From Alkalisalibacterium limincola (GTDB lineage: Bacteria > Pseudomonadota > Gammaproteobacteria > Xanthomonadales > Xanthomonadaceae): a DNA stretch of 64,000 nucleotides. The stretch lies in NCBI RefSeq assembly GCF_008017755.1, contig NZ_VRTS01000005.1, positions 62,001 to 126,000 of the forward strand, written 5' to 3'. This document shows, piece by piece, positions 61,821 to 64,000 of the stretch. Each line of letters begins with the position of its first letter. The first letter of the stretch is position 1. The translations under genes were made by a program, and so were the position numbers. The notes beneath the pieces are model-generated. The model was not told where the DNA came from. It searched no databases and saw nothing but the letters and a program-made list of their open reading frames with translations.

Positions 61821-62007
61821 AGGAGTGCTCCTGGTGGCCCGCGGAGTCGAAGATCGCTCAGCGTGTCAATTGATTGCACGCCCTGCGACGCGGTGCAAAC
61901 GGCACGGGTCTTCGGCCACTGGGCCGGCGACCCCGGGGCCGGCCCCGCTGTCGCTAGCGCCGGTCCGGCCGCAGTTGCGGCTGCCTTGCGCAGCGTAGCC
62001 ACGGCCT

Positions 62008-62028
62008 GCAAGGTTCTAGTCACCTTGC
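62008..62028. promoter_or_regulatory. Palindromic operator candidate upstream of the DrrAB-type exporter
   Basis: GCAAGGT (62008-62014) and ACCTTGC (62022-62028) form a perfect 7-bp inverted repeat around TCTAGTC, 35 bp before the ATPase start and in the 242-bp divergent gap. Its size fits a TetR- or MerR-type operator. No regulator gene is adjacent within the window. Confidence 0.5.
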
Positions 62029-62062
62029 GCGACCCTGCACCGCCTGAGAAGCTGCCGTCGCC

Positions 62063-63028
62063 ATGACCGCAGCCATCCAGACCCGCGCCCTGCTCAAGTC
62101 CTACGGCGACACGCGCGCGCTCAGCGGCATCGACCTGAACGTCGAGCGCGGCGCGGTGTACGGCCTGCTGGGCCCGAACGGCGCAGGCAAGACCACCACC
62201 ATCCGCGTGCTGGCCACGCTGATCCGGCCCGACGGCGGGTCGGCGCAGGTGCTGGGCCACGACGTGGTCGAGGAAGCCGACAAGGTGCGGGCCAAGGTCA
62301 GCGTCACCGGCCAGTTCGCCTCGGTCGACGAGGACCTGACCGGGATGGAGAACCTGGTGCTGGTCGCCCGCCTGCTGGGGTTTTCGTGGCGCGGGGCACG
62401 CTTGCGGGCCGCGGAGCTGCTGGAGGCCTTTGGACTGGGCGAGGCGGCACGCCGGCAGGTCAGCACCTATTCCGGCGGCATGCGGCGTCGGCTCGACATC
62501 GCGGCCAGCCTGGTGGTGACCAGCGAGCTGCTGTTCCTCGACGAGCCCACGACCGGCCTGGACCCGCGCAGCCGCAACCAGGTCTGGGACATCGTGCGCG
62601 CCATCGCCGCGGAAGGCACCACGGTGCTGCTGACCACGCAGTACCTGGAGGAGGCCGATCGGCTGGCGGACCGGCTGGCGGTGATCGACCACGGCACGCT
62701 GATCGCGGAAGGCACCAGCCGCGAACTCAAGCAATCGGTCGGCGGGCGCACGCTGCACCTGCGCCTCGGCGACCCGGCTCGGCGCGGCGAGGCGGAAGCG
62801 GTACTGCAGGGCATCCTCGGCGAGGTGAACGCCGGCGTGGACTCCGAATCACTGGCCGCCAAGATCGTGCACGACGACCAGGTCACGCAGACGCTGTCGG
62901 CGCTGGGTGCCAGCGGCCTGGCCGTGGCCGAGTTCAACCTGGCGCCGCCGAGCCTGGACGAGGTGTTCTTCGCGCTGACCGGGCGGCCCGCGGAGCCGTC
63001 GGCGACGGAACCGGAGGCCGCGCCATGA
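62063..63028 (+). CDS. Daunorubicin-resistance-type ABC transporter ATPase (DrrA-like)
   Basis: A 321-residue ATPase with Walker [18 protein letters not shown] near residue 39, the signature [18 protein letters not shown] (here YSGGM), Walker [17 protein letters not shown] and [14 protein letters not shown], which is typical of DrrA/CcmA exporters. The C-terminal DrrA extension is present ([14 protein letters not shown]). It overlaps the permease start (ATGA). Drug or lipid export is the likely role. Confidence 0.93.
   Translation: MTAAIQTRALLKSYGDTRALSGIDLNVERGAVYGLLGPNGAGKTTTIRVLATLIRPDGGSAQVLGHDVVEEADKVRAKVSVTGQFASVDEDLTGMENLVLVARLLGFSWRGARLRAAELLEAFGLGEAARRQVSTYSGGMRRRLDIAASLVVTSELLFLDEPTTGLDPRSRNQVWDIVRAIAAEGTTVLLTTQYLEEADRLADRLAVIDHGTLIAEGTSRELKQSVGGRTLHLRLGDPARRGEAEAVLQGILGEVNAGVDSESLAAKIVHDDQVTQTLSALGASGLAVAEFNLAPPSLDEVFFALTGRPAEPSATEPEAAP
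62081..62127 (+). repeat. Direct repeat, copy B (inside the DrrA-type gene)
   Basis: Codons 7-22 of the ATPase gene ([14 protein letters not shown] region). It is matched by copy A at 61057-61101, about 1 kb upstream, with one mismatch and a 2-bp gap in copy A. Confidence 0.85.
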
Positions 63029-63834
63029 ATCCTGAGAACCTCCACGGCGTGCTGTCGCGCGAGCTGCGGCCGTCGCCGCCGAATGCGCTGTCGGCGTGCT
63101 GGACGCTGGCGTGGCGGGCGATGCTGAAGATCAAGCACGTGCCGTTCCAGTTGTTCGACGTCACCGTGTTTCCGATCATGATGACGGTGATGTTCACCTA
63201 CCTGTTCGGCGGCGCGCTCGCCGGCTCGACCCAGGCCTACCTGCAGTACCTGCTGCCCGGCATCGTGGTGCAGACCATCGTGTTCCTGACCGTGTACACC
63301 GGCGTGGGCATCAACACCGACATCACCAAGGGGCTGTTCGACCGCTTCCGCTCGATGCCGATCTGGCAGCCGGCGCCGATCGTCGGCGCGCTGCTGGGCG
63401 ACCTGGCCCGCTATGCGCTGGCCGCGCTGGTGGTGGTCATCGTCGGCTTGATCCTGGGCTTCCGGCCGGAGGCGGGCTTCGTCGGCGTGGTGCTGGCGGT
63501 GGCGTTGATGCTGGTGTTCGCCTCGGCGCTGTCGTGGATATGGATCATCGTCGGCATGCTGGTGCGCACGCCGGAGTCGGTCATGACCACCAGCTTCCTG
63601 TTCCTGTTCCCGCTGACCTTCATCAGCAACATCTTCGTCGACCCGGCCACGATGCCGGGCTGGCTGCAGGTGGTCGTGGGCATCAACCCGGTCAGCCACC
63701 TGGCCTCCGCCTCGCGCGGGCTGATGCACGGCAATCTGGCGATCCAGGACGTGCTGTGGGTGCAGGCTGCGTCGGCGGTGCTGACCGCGGTGTTCGCGAC
63801 GATCGCGATGCGAATGTACCGACGCGAGCGCTAG
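63025..63834 (+). CDS. ABC-2 type permease of the DrrAB-type exporter
   Basis: A 269-residue permease with six membrane segments. It has [20 protein letters not shown] near residue 45, then [19 protein letters not shown] and the ABC-2 signature region [20 protein letters not shown] with [15 protein letters not shown] near the end. It overlaps the ATPase gene by 4 bp. It forms the exporter pair with the ATPase. Its stop lies 21 bp from the convergent esterase gene. Confidence 0.92.
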   Translation: MNPENLHGVLSRELRPSPPNALSACWTLAWRAMLKIKHVPFQLFDVTVFPIMMTVMFTYLFGGALAGSTQAYLQYLLPGIVVQTIVFLTVYTGVGINTDITKGLFDRFRSMPIWQPAPIVGALLGDLARYALAALVVVIVGLILGFRPEAGFVGVVLAVALMLVFASALSWIWIIVGMLVRTPESVMTTSFLFLFPLTFISNIFVDPATMPGWLQVVVGINPVSHLASASRGLMHGNLAIQDVLWVQAASAVLTAVFATIAMRMYRRER

Positions 63835-63855
63835 GCCTGAACCGGCCACCGCGCA

Positions 63856-64000
63856 TCACTTTGGCGTGGCGTCGCCGGTCATGGTGAAGAAGCGCAGCAT
63901 CTCCGCTGACGCGTCGGGGCCGGTTGGATCCGTGTAGCTGCCGGCCGGGTCGCCGCCTGACCACGCGTGCGGGGCGCCGTGGGTGACCCAGTGCTCGACG
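63856..64000 (-). CDS. PHB-depolymerase-family esterase (C-terminal fragment, cut by window edge)
   Basis: Only the last 47 residues are visible. They read [20 protein letters not shown], then [18 protein letters not shown], ending TGDATPK. HAWSGG holds the catalytic His of the PHB depolymerase/LpqC family, and SYTDPxGPDAS is typical of its C-terminus. The rest lies beyond the window. Identity rests on this short stretch. Confidence 0.75.
   Translation of the reverse strand, partial: VEHWVTHGAPHAWSGGDPAGSYTDPTGPDASAEMLRFFTMTGDATPK

Overview
The window is very GC-rich DNA with dense, often overlapping genes from a gammaproteobacterium. It most likely comes from the Xanthomonadaceae/Lysobacteraceae (Lysobacter, Luteimonas or a relative). 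Two things point there: a xanthomonadin-type aryl-polyene pigment cluster that includes an XanB2-type chorismatase, and an ECF sigma factor paired with a TPR Ser/Thr kinase. The genus cannot be fixed from the sequence. I saw no rRNA, tRNA, CRISPR array, prophage or insertion sequence.

Layout. 1-9.1 kb: rep helicase (cut by the window edge), a Sel1-type protein, tdk, a Ser/Thr kinase with its ECF sigma factor, mutM and a fatty acid desaturase. 9.1-25.7 kb: an acetate-utilisation module. A leftward operon encodes a DcaP-like porin, a DUF4212 small subunit, an ActP-type symporter, a cNMP/CBS/DUF294 protein, a membrane protein and a membrane-anchored PAS/DEDDh exonuclease. Divergent from it are acs and the response regulator crbR, which faces its hybrid transporter-kinase crbS; a second DUF294 protein follows. 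25.7-28.8 kb: rpmG, rpmB, parB, parA, rsmG. 28.9-33.2 kb: a short band-7 protein, then a Zur-box-controlled zinc locus (MerC-like protein divergent from zrgA, an ABC ATPase, an FtsX-like permease and a DUF3299 protein). 33.2-50.9 kb: the pigment cluster. 51-56.3 kb: a secreted M8-like metalloprotease with a small partner, a methyltransferase and an incomplete peptide ABC transporter. 56.3-64 kb: hemB, aroE, a YkgJ-type protein, a SOS-associated peptidase, a CHAD protein, a lipoprotein, a flavodoxin-fold reductase, a DrrAB-type exporter and the end of a PHB-depolymerase-like esterase.

How the genes work together. In the pigment cluster XanB2 makes 3-hydroxybenzoate from chorismate. An AMP ligase loads it onto the ACP, which the phosphopantetheinyl transferase activates. 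A ketosynthase/chain-length-factor pair, a FabG reductase and two hot-dog dehydratases extend the polyene. Two flavin halogenase-like enzymes probably decorate it. A glycosyltransferase, an acyltransferase, a LolA-like carrier and an MMPL exporter probably finish and place it. In the acetate module CrbS/CrbR probably drive uptake (porin, ActP) and activation (Acs).

Caution. At least fifteen places in fourteen genes, including essential ones (rpmB, hemB), look like the loss of one G or C. Adding one base back restores a full-length family member every time. This is best explained by sequencing or assembly error, so those genes are annotated over their full restored span.
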